The notes below the pieces were generated by a model. That model was not told the DNA's origin. It did no database searches and worked only from the letters and a program-made list of their open reading frames with translations. Below, in pieces: positions 32,976-41,553 of a stretch of 64,000 nucleotides of DNA; position 1 is the stretch's first letter, and each line of letters opens with the position of its first letter. Source of the stretch: Nocardia terrae (GTDB lineage Bacteria; Actinomycetota; Actinomycetes; Mycobacteriales; Mycobacteriaceae). The position numbers were made by a program, and so were the translations under genes. The stretch lies in assembly GCF_009760405.1 (NCBI RefSeq), contig NZ_WRPP01000004.1:744001-808000 (forward strand). The letters run 5' to 3'.

Positions 32976-34061
32976 ATGCGGACTCTGGCCGTCGTCGGCG
33001 GCGGTGTGATCGGACTGTCGGCGGCTTGGAAGGCCGCCGGAGCGGGCTTTACCGTCACCCTCTTCGACCCGGCCGTGGGCTCCGGATCCTCCTGGGTGGC
33101 GGGCGGCATGCTCGCACCCCTCTCGGAAGGCTGGCCCGGCGAGGACGAGGCCCTCGCCTTCGGCGCCGCCTCCCTGTCCCGCTGGCCCGGTTTCGCCGCG
33201 GAGCTGAAGGCCGTCAGCGGCACCGACGTCTTCGTCGCCGACCAGACCCTGACCGTCGCCCTCGATGCGGCCGACGCCGCGGACCTGCGCACCATCGCCG
33301 ACTGGGTCAATGCCCGCGGCCACGACCTGCGCGTGCTGGATCGCGCCGGTGTGCGCGAGGCCGAGCCGAGCCTGGGCCGCGCCGTGCGCGCCGGACTGCT
33401 CGCCACCGCCGAACCGGCCGTGGACAACCGTGCTCTCGTCGACGCCCTCCGAATCGCCTGCGGCGCGGCCGGAGTCGAGTTCCGGGCCGAGCGGGTCGAA
33501 TCCCTGGCCGACCTGCCGCACGACCGGATCGTGCTGGCGACCGGGTCCTGGGCCGCCGAACTGTGGCCCGACCTGCCCATTCGCCCGGTGAAGGGCGAGA
33601 TCCTGCGGCTGCGCCGCCGTCCCAGCGCCCCGCCCCCGCCGACCCGGGTCATCCGGGCCCGGGTGCACGGCCGTCCCGTATATCTTGTGCCCAGGGGTGA
33701 CGGAATCGTTCTCGGTGCAACACAATACGAAGTCGGGTTCGACAGCGCCGTGACCGTCGCCGGTGTCCGCGACCTGATCACCGATGCCGAGTCGGTGCTG
33801 CCCGGTATCGGGGAGTACGAATTCGCCGAGGCCATCGCGGGTTACCGCCCGGGCTCACCGGACAATCTGCCGCTGATCGGCCGCCTCGACGAACGGGTGA
33901 TCGTGGCCGCGGGCCACGGCCGCAACGGCATTCTCGACACCCCGGTCACCGCCGACGCCGTCCTCGCGCTGCTCACCGATACCGAGCTGCCCGAGGCGAA
34001 GGCGGCCGACCCGCGCCGGTTCTCTACCGTCGCACCGCTTCATCCAGGAGGAGTTCGATGA
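32976..34061 (+). CDS. thiO: Glycine oxidase ThiO
   Basis: This FAD-dependent oxidase turns glycine into iminoglycine, the C2-N3 unit of the thiazole in aerobic thiamine synthesis. It has 361 residues, with dinucleotide motif VVGGGVIGLSAAW at the N-terminus, and GSSWVAGGMLAP and GYRPGSPDNLPLIG typical of the family, with VAAGHGRNGI near the end. The ATG at 32976 is preceded by AGGTGG; two in-frame codons before it lack a ribosome site. It overlaps thiS by 4 bp. Confidence 0.94.
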   Translation: MRTLAVVGGGVIGLSAAWKAAGAGFTVTLFDPAVGSGSSWVAGGMLAPLSEGWPGEDEALAFGAASLSRWPGFAAELKAVSGTDVFVADQTLTVALDAADAADLRTIADWVNARGHDLRVLDRAGVREAEPSLGRAVRAGLLATAEPAVDNRALVDALRIACGAAGVEFRAERVESLADLPHDRIVLATGSWAAELWPDLPIRPVKGEILRLRRRPSAPPPPTRVIRARVHGRPVYLVPRGDGIVLGATQYEVGFDSAVTVAGVRDLITDAESVLPGIGEYEFAEAIAGYRPGSPDNLPLIGRLDERVIVAAGHGRNGILDTPVTADAVLALLTDTELPEAKAADPRRFSTVAPLHPGGVR

Positions 34062-34270
34062 CCGCAATCCCGGTCGGCGTCACCGTGAACGGTGCGGACC
34101 ACGTGTTCCCCGACGAGCTCACCGTGCGCGAGCTGCTCGAGCGCCTGAACCTGCCGTGCCAGGGCGTGGCGCTGGCCATCGACGGCGCGGTGTTCCCCAA
34201 GTCCCGCTGGGACGAGCCGGTCGGCCGCGGCTGGGAGATCGAGGTGCTGACGGCGGTGCAGGGTGGCTAG
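34058..34270 (+). CDS. thiS: Sulfur carrier protein ThiS
   Basis: This 70-residue ubiquitin-like protein ends in Gly-Gly (VLTAVQGG), the site that is adenylated and thiocarboxylated to carry sulfur to ThiG. Its start overlaps thiO (ATGA) and its end overlaps thiG by 8 bp. The adenylating enzyme ThiF/MoeB is not in the window. Confidence 0.95.
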   Translation: MTAIPVGVTVNGADHVFPDELTVRELLERLNLPCQGVALAIDGAVFPKSRWDEPVGRGWEIEVLTAVQGG

Positions 34271-35099
34271 CCCGTCGGCGGGAGCTCAGGGCCCGGAGGC
34301 GGCAGCTCGGGTCACCACGCAGGGCCCCGCGCACGCCGCATCGAGCACAGCGCCGCTGGTCATCGCCGGTCGCGAATTCGGCTCCCGGCTCATCACCGGC
34401 ACCGGCGGCGCGGAGAACCTGGCCGTGCTGGAGGAGGCCCTGGTCGCCTCGGGCACCGAGCTGACCACGGTCGCCATGCGCCGCGTCGACGCCGCGGGCG
34501 GCACCGGCGTGCTGGACCTGCTCAAGCGGCTCGAGATCGCCCCGCTGCCCAATACCGCGGGCTGCCGCACCGCCGCCGAGGCCGTGCTCACCGCGCAGCT
34601 GGGCCGTGAGGCGCTCGAAACCGACTGGGTGAAGCTGGAAGTCATCGCCGACGAGCGCACCCTGCTGCCGGACGCCATCGAATTGGTCGCCGCCGCCGAG
34701 CAATTGGTGGACGACGGCTTCACCGTGCTGCCCTACACCACCGACGACCCGACCCTGGCCAAGCGCCTCGAGGACATCGGCTGCGCGGCGGTCATGCCGC
34801 TGGGCTCGCCCATCGGCACCGGCCTGGGCATCTCCAATCCGCACAATATCGAGATGATCGTGGCCGCCGCGGGTGTCCCGGTCATTCTCGACGCGGGCAT
34901 CGGCACCGCCAGCGATGCCGCCCTGGCCATGGAACTCGGTTGTTCCGCAGTGCTTTTGGCCACCGCGGTCACCCGTGCCCGCCAGCCCGCCCTGATGGCC
35001 GCCGCCATGGCGCGCGCGGTCGAGGGCGGCTATCTGGCCCGCCACGCGGGGCGCATCCCCAAGCGCTTCTGGGCCCAGGCGTCCTCGCCGGGGTTCTGA
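34263..35099 (+). CDS. thiG: Thiazole synthase ThiG
   Basis: ThiG condenses 1-deoxyxylulose phosphate, iminoglycine and ThiS-thiocarboxylate to the thiazole. The 278-residue barrel has the Schiff-base Lys in DWVKLEVIAD and MPLGSPIGTGLGI. The family starts near LVIAGREFGSRL (about residue 32). The first 30 residues are an added low-complexity stretch, partly coded by a repeat element shared with the carboxylase gene at 43163. The GTG at 34263 fits the 8-bp overlap with thiS. Confidence 0.94.
   Translation: MASPSAGAQGPEAAARVTTQGPAHAASSTAPLVIAGREFGSRLITGTGGAENLAVLEEALVASGTELTTVAMRRVDAAGGTGVLDLLKRLEIAPLPNTAGCRTAAEAVLTAQLGREALETDWVKLEVIADERTLLPDAIELVAAAEQLVDDGFTVLPYTTDDPTLAKRLEDIGCAAVMPLGSPIGTGLGISNPHNIEMIVAAAGVPVILDAGIGTASDAALAMELGCSAVLLATAVTRARQPALMAAAMARAVEGGYLARHAGRIPKRFWAQASSPGF
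34284..34336 (+). repeat. GC-rich repeat element inside thiG, copy A
   Basis: This stretch shares CCCGGAGG, GGCAGC and ACCACGCAGGGCCC, in the same order and nearly the same spacing, with 43901-43957. GGCCC and GGGCC near the ends can pair. It is read in frame as GAQGPEAAARVTTQGPAHA in the non-conserved ThiG N-terminus. Confidence 0.65.
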
Positions 35100-35208
35100 A
35101 CAGGTCTGAACCAGGGTCCGGGTCGGGGCCGTAGTCATCCTCAGGTATGAGCGACGCGCTACCAAATAGCGATAGTGCGCACTGCGAATGTGGGGAAGAC
35201 TGGTGCCC

Positions 35209-36174
35209 ATGATCGAACTGAGAGGTCTGACCAAGCACTACGGCCAGACGGTTGCGGTGTCGGATCTGTCCTTCACGGTTCAACCGGGGCAGGTGACCGG
35301 CTTCCTCGGCCCGAACGGGGCGGGCAAGTCGACCACCATGCGCATGATCCTGGGACTGGATACCCCGACCGCGGGCACGGCGCTGATCAATGGCAAGCCG
35401 TATCAGGATCTGAAGCGCCCACTCGAGACCGTCGGCGCGCTGCTCGACGCGAAGTGGGTGCATCCCAACCGTTCCGCGCGTTCGCATCTGCGCTGGATGG
35501 CCGCCTCCAATGACATTCCGCAGTCCCGGGTGGAGGAGGTGCTGCGCCTGGTCGGCCTCTCGGAGGTGGCCGGTAAGCGGGCGGGCGGCTTCTCCCTGGG
35601 CATGTCACAGCGCCTCGGCCTGGCCGGGGCGCTGCTCGGCGACCCGCAGGTGCTGCTGTTCGACGAGCCGGTCAACGGCCTCGATCCCGAGGGCATTCTG
35701 TGGATCCGCCGCTTCATGCAGCGGCTGGCCGCCGAGGGCCGCACGGTCCTGGTGTCGAGCCACCTGCTCTCCGAAATGGCGCAGACCGCCGAACATCTCA
35801 TCGTGATCGGCCGCGGCCGCCTCATGGCCGACACCAGCACAAAGGATTTCATCGAGAAGGCGTCGGAACAGTCCGTGCGCGTGCGCAGTCCGCAGCTGGA
35901 CCAGTTGCGCAGCCTGCTCACCTCGAACGGCATGACCGTGCGCGAGGACGGCGCTCCGTTGAACGGCAAGGACACCGGGGCCGACGGTCCCGCTCTCGTC
36001 GTGGCCGGTGTCACCAGTGACGCGGTCGGAAAACTGGCCGGCGCCAACGACATCACGCTCTACGAGCTCTCGCCGCAGCGCGCCTCGCTGGAGGAGGCGT
36101 TCATGCGCATGACCGGCGGTGCGGTGCAGTACCACGGCGAAGGCTTCGACCAGGTTATGGGAGGTGCGCTCTGA
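35209..36174 (+). CDS. ABC transporter ATP-binding protein
   Basis: This 321-residue ATPase of the CcmA/DrrA-like group has Walker A GPNGAGKST, signature SLGMSQRLGLAG (a variant of LSGGQ), Walker B VLLFDEPVNGLDPEG and the H-loop VSSHLLSEM. A domain of about 100 residues follows. It works with the permease encoded next, whose ATG overlaps its stop by one base (TGATG). The start may be the ATG at 35209 or the GTG at 35203. The substrate is unknown; export is likely by type. Confidence 0.92.
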   Translation: MIELRGLTKHYGQTVAVSDLSFTVQPGQVTGFLGPNGAGKSTTMRMILGLDTPTAGTALINGKPYQDLKRPLETVGALLDAKWVHPNRSARSHLRWMAASNDIPQSRVEEVLRLVGLSEVAGKRAGGFSLGMSQRLGLAGALLGDPQVLLFDEPVNGLDPEGILWIRRFMQRLAAEGRTVLVSSHLLSEMAQTAEHLIVIGRGRLMADTSTKDFIEKASEQSVRVRSPQLDQLRSLLTSNGMTVREDGAPLNGKDTGADGPALVVAGVTSDAVGKLAGANDITLYELSPQRASLEEAFMRMTGGAVQYHGEGFDQVMGGAL

Positions 36175-36926
36175 TGGGAGTGCTGACCGCGGAACGAATC
36201 AAGCTCACCTCGACCCGTTCGCCGTGGTGGTGCTCGGCCGTCGTGGTGGTGCTGGGCCTGGGCCTGGCCGTGCTCGGCGCGGTGGTGAGCCATTCGTCCA
36301 AGACCGACCACTCGGTGCAGCCCAGTGTCTCCGACGCGGTGTCGAGCGTGAGCGGCTTCGGCGTGCTGATCCTCATGATCATGGCGACGCTGTCGGTGAC
36401 CAGCGAATACCGTTTCGGCGTCATTCGCACGTCCTTCCTCGCGACGCCGATGCGCACCCGGGTCATCGCGACGAAGGCCGCGCTGCTGGCCGGCTACGCG
36501 GCGGTGCTCACCGCGGTGCTGTGCGTGCTGTCCTATGTGCTGTTCCGTGCCATCTACGGGTCCTCCCCGCTGCTCGACCTGTCGGGCTCGGAGGCGTGGC
36601 GGGCACTGTTCGGCGTCCCGGTCTACGCCCTGCTGACCGCGATTCTCGCGGTAGCTGTGGGTGTGCTGGTTCGGCAGTCCGCCGCCGCCATCACCATCCT
36701 TCTGGTCTGGCCCTTGGTGCTGGAGACCCTGCTCGCGGCCTTCGGCAGCTTCGGCCGCGAGGTCGGTCCGCTGTTGCCCTTCCAGAACGCGCGGCGCTTC
36801 TTCACCATGACCGACCGTTCGGGTGACTGGCACTGGGGTCCGTGGGGCAGCCTCGTCTACTTCACGATCTTCGTCGCATTGATCTCCGCGGCCGCGTTGT
36901 TCGTGGTAAATAAGCGCGACGCATAG
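36174..36926 (+). CDS. ABC transporter permease (ABC-2 type)
   Basis: This 250-residue protein has six hydrophobic segments. It begins MGVLTAERIKLTSTRSPWWC, the common start of actinobacterial ABC-2 permeases, which supply the membrane part for DrrA-like ATPases. A large outer loop after helix 1 (SHSSKTDHSVQPSVSDAV) and GVLVRQSAAAITILLVWPLV are also typical. Coupled to the ATPase gene. A hairpin follows at 36994. Confidence 0.9.
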   Translation: MGVLTAERIKLTSTRSPWWCSAVVVVLGLGLAVLGAVVSHSSKTDHSVQPSVSDAVSSVSGFGVLILMIMATLSVTSEYRFGVIRTSFLATPMRTRVIATKAALLAGYAAVLTAVLCVLSYVLFRAIYGSSPLLDLSGSEAWRALFGVPVYALLTAILAVAVGVLVRQSAAAITILLVWPLVLETLLAAFGSFGREVGPLLPFQNARRFFTMTDRSGDWHWGPWGSLVYFTIFVALISAAALFVVNKRDA

Positions 36927-36993
36927 CTGTGTCCCGAGAATGAAATAGACCCTGCCCGGGGAGCCGCCGGCCACTGCCCGGCACGGCGGCGCG

Positions 36994-37029
36994 CATCGGC
37001 CCGATACGGATTTCCGTATCGGGCCGATG
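36994..37029. terminator. Hairpin after the ABC transporter operon
   Basis: CATCGGCCCGATACGGA-TT-TCCGTATCGGGCCGATG is a perfect inverted repeat with 17-base arms, 68 bp after the permease stop. There is no T tract. The rest of 36927-37191 shows no gene. Confidence 0.7.
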
Positions 37030-37191
37030 TCATGGGAAGGGGCGGGTCAACAGTGTGTGAAAACTTTCGCTTCCGGCTGGAATCATCTAGATCCAGGACT
37101 GGACGGTCGGTAGCATCGCGTCAGCAACCACAACACTGAAACATCGGCGGGCCCAACGAAGCGGCCGCTCACACCGATCGGGAGGTGTCAG

Positions 37192-38241
37192 GTGGCCATG
37201 ATTGATCCGTCCCACGACGGAGCGCTGGGATACGCTCTGGGCGTGAGCGAACGACCCTCCGACGGCGGTGAACGCGCCAACGACGCGAACCGCACGGACG
37301 GACTGGGAACCGATCGCAACCGGTCGCGCGACGCGTCCGGCAACCGGGCGCGGGAACCCCGCATCGATCCGGATGTGGTCATCCCCTTGATTCCCGCGGA
37401 ACTCTCCGAGGACGTCGACGAATCCGACGCGCAGCCGCGTCGCCGCGGCCGCTTTCCCGGACAGCTCTCCGCCCTGGTCAATGCCGCCAATCAGCGCGGC
37501 GACATCATCGGCCTGGTCCGCAAGGCCCGCGAGAACCTGCCGGGCGACCCGGCCTTCGGCGATCCGCTCTCGGTCTCCGGTCCGGGCGGCGCCCGGGCCG
37601 TGGCCCGCGCGGCCGACAAGCTGGTCGGCGATACCCCGAGTGCCGCACGGGAAGTGGGGCTGGGCGCGCTGCAGGTCTGGCAGGCCATGCTGGAGCGGGT
37701 CGGCAAGGGTCGCGGCCCCCAGGAGATCACCATCATGTTCACCGATCTGGTGGCGTTCTCCAGCTGGTCCCTCGCCGCCGGCGACGAGGTGACCCTGGAC
37801 CTGCTGCGCCGGGTGGCCAAGGCCATCGAACCGCCGATCAACGATCGCGGCGGCCAGGTGGTCAAGCGCATGGGCGACGGGGTCATGGCCGTCTTCCCGT
37901 CCGCGGATCGGGCCGTGCGGGCGGCCGTGGCCGCCAAGGAGAATCTGTCGACGGTCTCGGTGGACGGCTACCGTCCGCAGATGCGCCTGGGCCTGCACAC
38001 CGGCAGCCCGCGCGAGATCGGCGGCGACTGGCTCGGCATCGACGTGAACATCGCGGCGCGGGTCATGGAGGCGGGCGGCAACGGCAACACCATGCTCTCG
38101 GGGGCGACCCTGGACGCCCTGAAGCCGGAGACCCTCGAGGAGCTGGGCATGGGCATAAAGCCCTACCGCCGCAGCTTTTTCGCGGCCCCGCTCAGCGGTG
38201 TCCCCGAAGATCTCCGCATCTTCCGGCTCGAAGCCGAATAG
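37192..38241 (+). CDS. Class III adenylate cyclase
   Basis: This is a 349-residue soluble cyclase. An N-terminal disordered part (1-60) and an adapter (about 65-170) precede the catalytic domain, which has all key residues: metal-binding Asp185 (FTDLVAF) and Asp229, substrate-selecting Lys225 (VVKRMGDG) and Asp284, and Asn286/Arg290 (DVNIAARV) for the transition state. This set predicts ATP as substrate and cAMP as product, by homodimer. The GTG at 37192 lies six bases after GGAGG. It ends directly against the convergent small gene. Confidence 0.92.
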   Translation: MAMIDPSHDGALGYALGVSERPSDGGERANDANRTDGLGTDRNRSRDASGNRAREPRIDPDVVIPLIPAELSEDVDESDAQPRRRGRFPGQLSALVNAANQRGDIIGLVRKARENLPGDPAFGDPLSVSGPGGARAVARAADKLVGDTPSAAREVGLGALQVWQAMLERVGKGRGPQEITIMFTDLVAFSSWSLAAGDEVTLDLLRRVAKAIEPPINDRGGQVVKRMGDGVMAVFPSADRAVRAAVAAKENLSTVSVDGYRPQMRLGLHTGSPREIGGDWLGIDVNIAARVMEAGGNGNTMLSGATLDALKPETLEELGMGIKPYRRSFFAAPLSGVPEDLRIFRLEAE

Positions 38242-38400
38242 CTAGTGCGTCATATATAGGACCGCGCCCACGGCCGCGAGGACGCCGCACGCGCCGAGCC
38301 CGATGGCGATCGGGCGCGAGTTCTTGAAGAGGGAGTACGCCCCGCCGAGGAGGAATCCGGCGAGGGCGAGCAGGACGATGGCGGTGACGTCGGTGGACAC
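38242..38400 (-). CDS. Small two-helix membrane protein
   Basis: This 52-residue protein starts at the GTG at 38400 and has two hydrophobic helices (AIVLLALAGFLLGGAYSLF and AIGLGACGVLAAVGAVLYM) joined by KNSRPI. The frame is open further upstream, but that part is not hydrophobic. The motif SLFKNSRP looks like that of conserved small actinobacterial proteins. It is convergent with the cyclase gene with no gap. Function unknown. Confidence 0.65.
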   Translation of the reverse strand: MSTDVTAIVLLALAGFLLGGAYSLFKNSRPIAIGLGACGVLAAVGAVLYMTH

Positions 38401-38567
38401 CCGAACAGTCTGCCCGAAGGTTGCCGCCGCGCCGGAGGGTGGTCGTGACCTGCCGATTCCGCAAATAACAAGCACGCGGGCTTGATTTTTTCTGGAGCGG
38501 ATGTGACCCTGTAACCGACCGCGGCGACGACGCCGCGCCGGACTCGGGTGTGCACAGGAGGCCCTAC

Positions 38568-40283
38568 ATGAGTCAGCTCGCCGACACTCCGGATGTCATC
38601 CGGATCGGCAATTGTTCCGGGTTCTACGGCGACCGGCACAGCGCCATGCGGGAGATGCTCGAGGGCGGGCAGCTCGACGTCCTGACCGGGGACTATCTGG
38701 CCGAGCTCACCATGCTGATCCTGGGGCGGGATCGCATGAAGGACGCGAACCTCGGTTACGCCAAAACCTTTGTGAAGCAATTGGAAGGCAGCCTCGGGCT
38801 GGCGCTGGAGCGCGGCGTGAAGATCGTCGCGAACGCGGGCGGCCTGAATCCGGCCGGGCTCGCGCAGCGGGTGCGGGAGGTGGCCGAAAAGCTCGGTCTC
38901 GCACCGAAGGTCGCGTATGTGACCGGCGACGATCTGCTGGCACGGGCCACGGAGCTCGGACTGGGCGCGCCGCTGACCGCCAATGCCTATCTGGGCGCGT
39001 GGGGCATCGCGGAATGCCTGTCCGCGGGGGCGGACATCGTGGTGACCGGGCGGGTCACCGACGCCTCGGTGGTGGTGGGTCCCGCGGCCGCGCACTTCGG
39101 CTGGGGCCGAACCGATTACGACGCCCTGGCCGGTGCGGTGGTGGCGGGCCACGTGATCGAATGCAGCACCCAGGCCACCGGCGGCAATTTCGCCTTCTTC
39201 ACCGAGATCGCCGATCTGGGGCGGCCGGGCTTCCCGATCGCCGAGGTGCGGCGCGACGGCAGCAGCGTGATCACCAAGCACGAGGGCACGGGCGGCGCGG
39301 TCACCGTGGACACGGTGAAAGCGCAACTCATGTACGAGATTCAGAGTGCGCGGTATGCCGGACCCGATGTCACCACCCGCCTGGACAGCATCCAGGTGAG
39401 CCAGGAGGGACCGGACCGCGTCCTGATCAGCGGCGTCACCGGTGAGGCCCCGCCGCCGCAGACCAAGGTGTCGACCAACACCATCGGCGGCTTCCGCAAC
39501 GAGATGGAGTTCATCCTCACCGGCCTGGACATCGAGGCCAAAGCCGCACTGGCACAACGCCAGCTGGAGTCCTGGCTGACCGTACGGCCCGCGGAGCTGG
39601 ACTGGACCCTGGCGCGGCTGGACCGACCCGACGCCGACACCGAGGAGCAGGCCAGTGCGCTGCTGCGCTGCGTGGTGCGCGACCCGGACCCGAACAAGGT
39701 GGGCCGCGCCTTCTCCAGTGTCGCGGTCGAATTGGCGCTGGCCAGCTTCCCCGGCTTCTCCCTGACGGCCCCGCCCGGCAACGGCGGACCCTACGGCGTG
39801 TTCACCCCGGGATACGTGGATTCCAAGGAGGTCCCGCACACGGCGGTGCTCGCCGACGGGGCCGAGGTGGCGATCGCACCGGCGGGGGAGACGCTGGAGC
39901 TGGATGCTGTCGCGGAACCGGCACTGCCGCAGCCGCTTCCGGCCGGAGCGACCTCCCGCGTCCCGCTGGGCACGATCGCCTTGGCCCGCAGCGGTGACAA
40001 GGGCGGCAATGCCAATATCGGCGTCTGGGTGCGTACCGAGGAACAGTGGCGCTGGCTGGTGCACACCCTGACCGTCGATGAACTGCGCCGCCTGCTGCCC
40101 GAGACCGCCGAGCTGCCGGTCGTGCGGCACGTACTGCCGAACCTGAAGGCGCTCAACTTCATTGTCGAAGGTCTGCTGGGTGAGGGCGTCGCCTATCAGG
40201 CCCGCTTCGACCCGCAGGCCAAGGGGCTGGGCGAGTGGCTGCGGGCCAGGTATCTGGACATTCCCGTGGAGTTGCTGCCGTGA
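38568..40283 (+). CDS. AtuA-like (DUF1446) protein of acyclic terpene/branched acyl-CoA use
   Basis: This 571-residue protein has the DUF1446/AtuA main domain (IRIGNCSGFYGDRHSAMREM, NAGGLNPAGLA, VTGRVTDASVVVGP) and the small C-terminal AtuA-like domain (GTIALARSGDKGGNANIGVW). AtuA is required for citronellol/geraniol use in Pseudomonas, but its exact step is unknown. It is the first gene of a unit with two acyl-CoA dehydrogenases, a carboxylase and a hydratase. AGGAGG precedes the ATG at 38568 with proper spacing. Confidence 0.88.
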   Translation: MSQLADTPDVIRIGNCSGFYGDRHSAMREMLEGGQLDVLTGDYLAELTMLILGRDRMKDANLGYAKTFVKQLEGSLGLALERGVKIVANAGGLNPAGLAQRVREVAEKLGLAPKVAYVTGDDLLARATELGLGAPLTANAYLGAWGIAECLSAGADIVVTGRVTDASVVVGPAAAHFGWGRTDYDALAGAVVAGHVIECSTQATGGNFAFFTEIADLGRPGFPIAEVRRDGSSVITKHEGTGGAVTVDTVKAQLMYEIQSARYAGPDVTTRLDSIQVSQEGPDRVLISGVTGEAPPPQTKVSTNTIGGFRNEMEFILTGLDIEAKAALAQRQLESWLTVRPAELDWTLARLDRPDADTEEQASALLRCVVRDPDPNKVGRAFSSVAVELALASFPGFSLTAPPGNGGPYGVFTPGYVDSKEVPHTAVLADGAEVAIAPAGETLELDAVAEPALPQPLPAGATSRVPLGTIALARSGDKGGNANIGVWVRTEEQWRWLVHTLTVDELRRLLPETAELPVVRHVLPNLKALNFIVEGLLGEGVAYQARFDPQAKGLGEWLRARYLDIPVELLP

Positions 40284-40389
40284 CCAGCCTCGGGCGAAGC
40301 GGAAATACCTGCCGGGTGCGAGCGCGCGTGCCCGGCGGACGAAGTGTCGACCGGCGGGGAATCGGCCTCGCGGAAGGGAACGGGGCGGT

Positions 40390-41553
40390 ATGAGTGCCGA
40401 GTACGTGGACCCCTGGCGGACGCCGGAACGGCGCGAATTGCGCGCCACCGTGCGCGGTTTCGCGGAGCGGGAGGTGCTGCCGTACCTGGACGACTGGGAG
40501 CGGGAGGGGCTGCTGCCACGCGAGCTGCACAAGAAGGCGGGGGCGCTGGGGCTGCTGGGCATCCAATTCCCGGAGTCCGCGGGCGGATCCGGCGGTGACG
40601 GCATCGACGCGGCCATCGTGGCCGAGGAGATGCACTACGCGGGGTGCTCGGGCGGGCTGTTCGCCTCCCTGTTCACCTGCGGTATCGCGGTGCCGCACAT
40701 CATCGCTTCCGGCAATGCCGAGCACATCGAGCGCTGGGTGAAGCCGACGCTGGCGGGCGAGAAGATCGGGTCGCTGGCGATCACCGAGCCGGGTGGCGGT
40801 TCCGATGTCGGGCACCTGCGCACGACCGCGGTGCGCGACGGCGACGAGTTCATCGTGAACGGGTCCAAGACCTTCATCACCTCCGGCGTGCGCGCCGATT
40901 TCGTGGTGACCGCGGTGCGGACGGGAGGCCCCGGCGCGGCCGGTGTGTCGCTGCTGGTGGTGGAGAAGGGCACGCCCGGCTTCACGGTCAGCCGCAAGCT
41001 GGAGAAGATGGGCTGGCTGTGTTCGGACACCGCCGAACTCTCGTATGTCGATGTGCGGGTTCCGGTCTCCAATCTGGTGGGACCGGAGAACAGTGGATTC
41101 GCCCAGATCGCACAGGCTTTCGTGAGCGAGCGGGTGGGCCTGGCGGTGCAGGCGTACGGGCACGCGCAGCGCTGCCTGGATCTGACGCTGCAATGGACCA
41201 GGGACCGGGAGACCTTCGGCCGTCCGCTGATCAGCCGTCAGGCCGTGCAGAACACGCTGTCGGAGATGGCCCGCCGCATCGACGTCGCCCGCGTCTACAC
41301 GCACGCGCTCGCCGAGCGCGCCGCCCGCGGCGAGACCGATCTCATCGCCGAGGTGTGCTTCGCGAAGAACACCGCGGTGGAGACCGCGGAATGGGTTGCC
41401 CACCAGGCGGTCCAGCTCTTCGGCGGTCTCGGCTACATGCGTGAGTCCGAAGTCGAGCGCCACTACCGCGATGTCCGCATCCTCGGCATCGGCGGCGGCA
41501 CCAACGAGATCCTGACCAGCCTCGCGGCCAAGCGATTGGGGTTCCAGTCTTGA
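40390..41553 (+). CDS. Acyl-CoA dehydrogenase, isovaleryl/citronellyl-CoA type
   Basis: This 387-residue flavoenzyme has ITEPGGGSDV and ITSG flavin motifs. At the position of the catalytic Glu of medium-chain dehydrogenases it has Gly (GIGGGTNEIL), while a Glu is present in helix G (SERVGLAVQAYG), the arrangement of isovaleryl-CoA dehydrogenase. It likely makes the 2,3-enoyl-CoA that the adjacent carboxylase uses. It overlaps the carboxylase beta gene by 4 bases (TTGA). Confidence 0.88.
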   Translation: MSAEYVDPWRTPERRELRATVRGFAEREVLPYLDDWEREGLLPRELHKKAGALGLLGIQFPESAGGSGGDGIDAAIVAEEMHYAGCSGGLFASLFTCGIAVPHIIASGNAEHIERWVKPTLAGEKIGSLAITEPGGGSDVGHLRTTAVRDGDEFIVNGSKTFITSGVRADFVVTAVRTGGPGAAGVSLLVVEKGTPGFTVSRKLEKMGWLCSDTAELSYVDVRVPVSNLVGPENSGFAQIAQAFVSERVGLAVQAYGHAQRCLDLTLQWTRDRETFGRPLISRQAVQNTLSEMARRIDVARVYTHALAERAARGETDLIAEVCFAKNTAVETAEWVAHQAVQLFGGLGYMRESEVERHYRDVRILGIGGGTNEILTSLAAKRLGFQS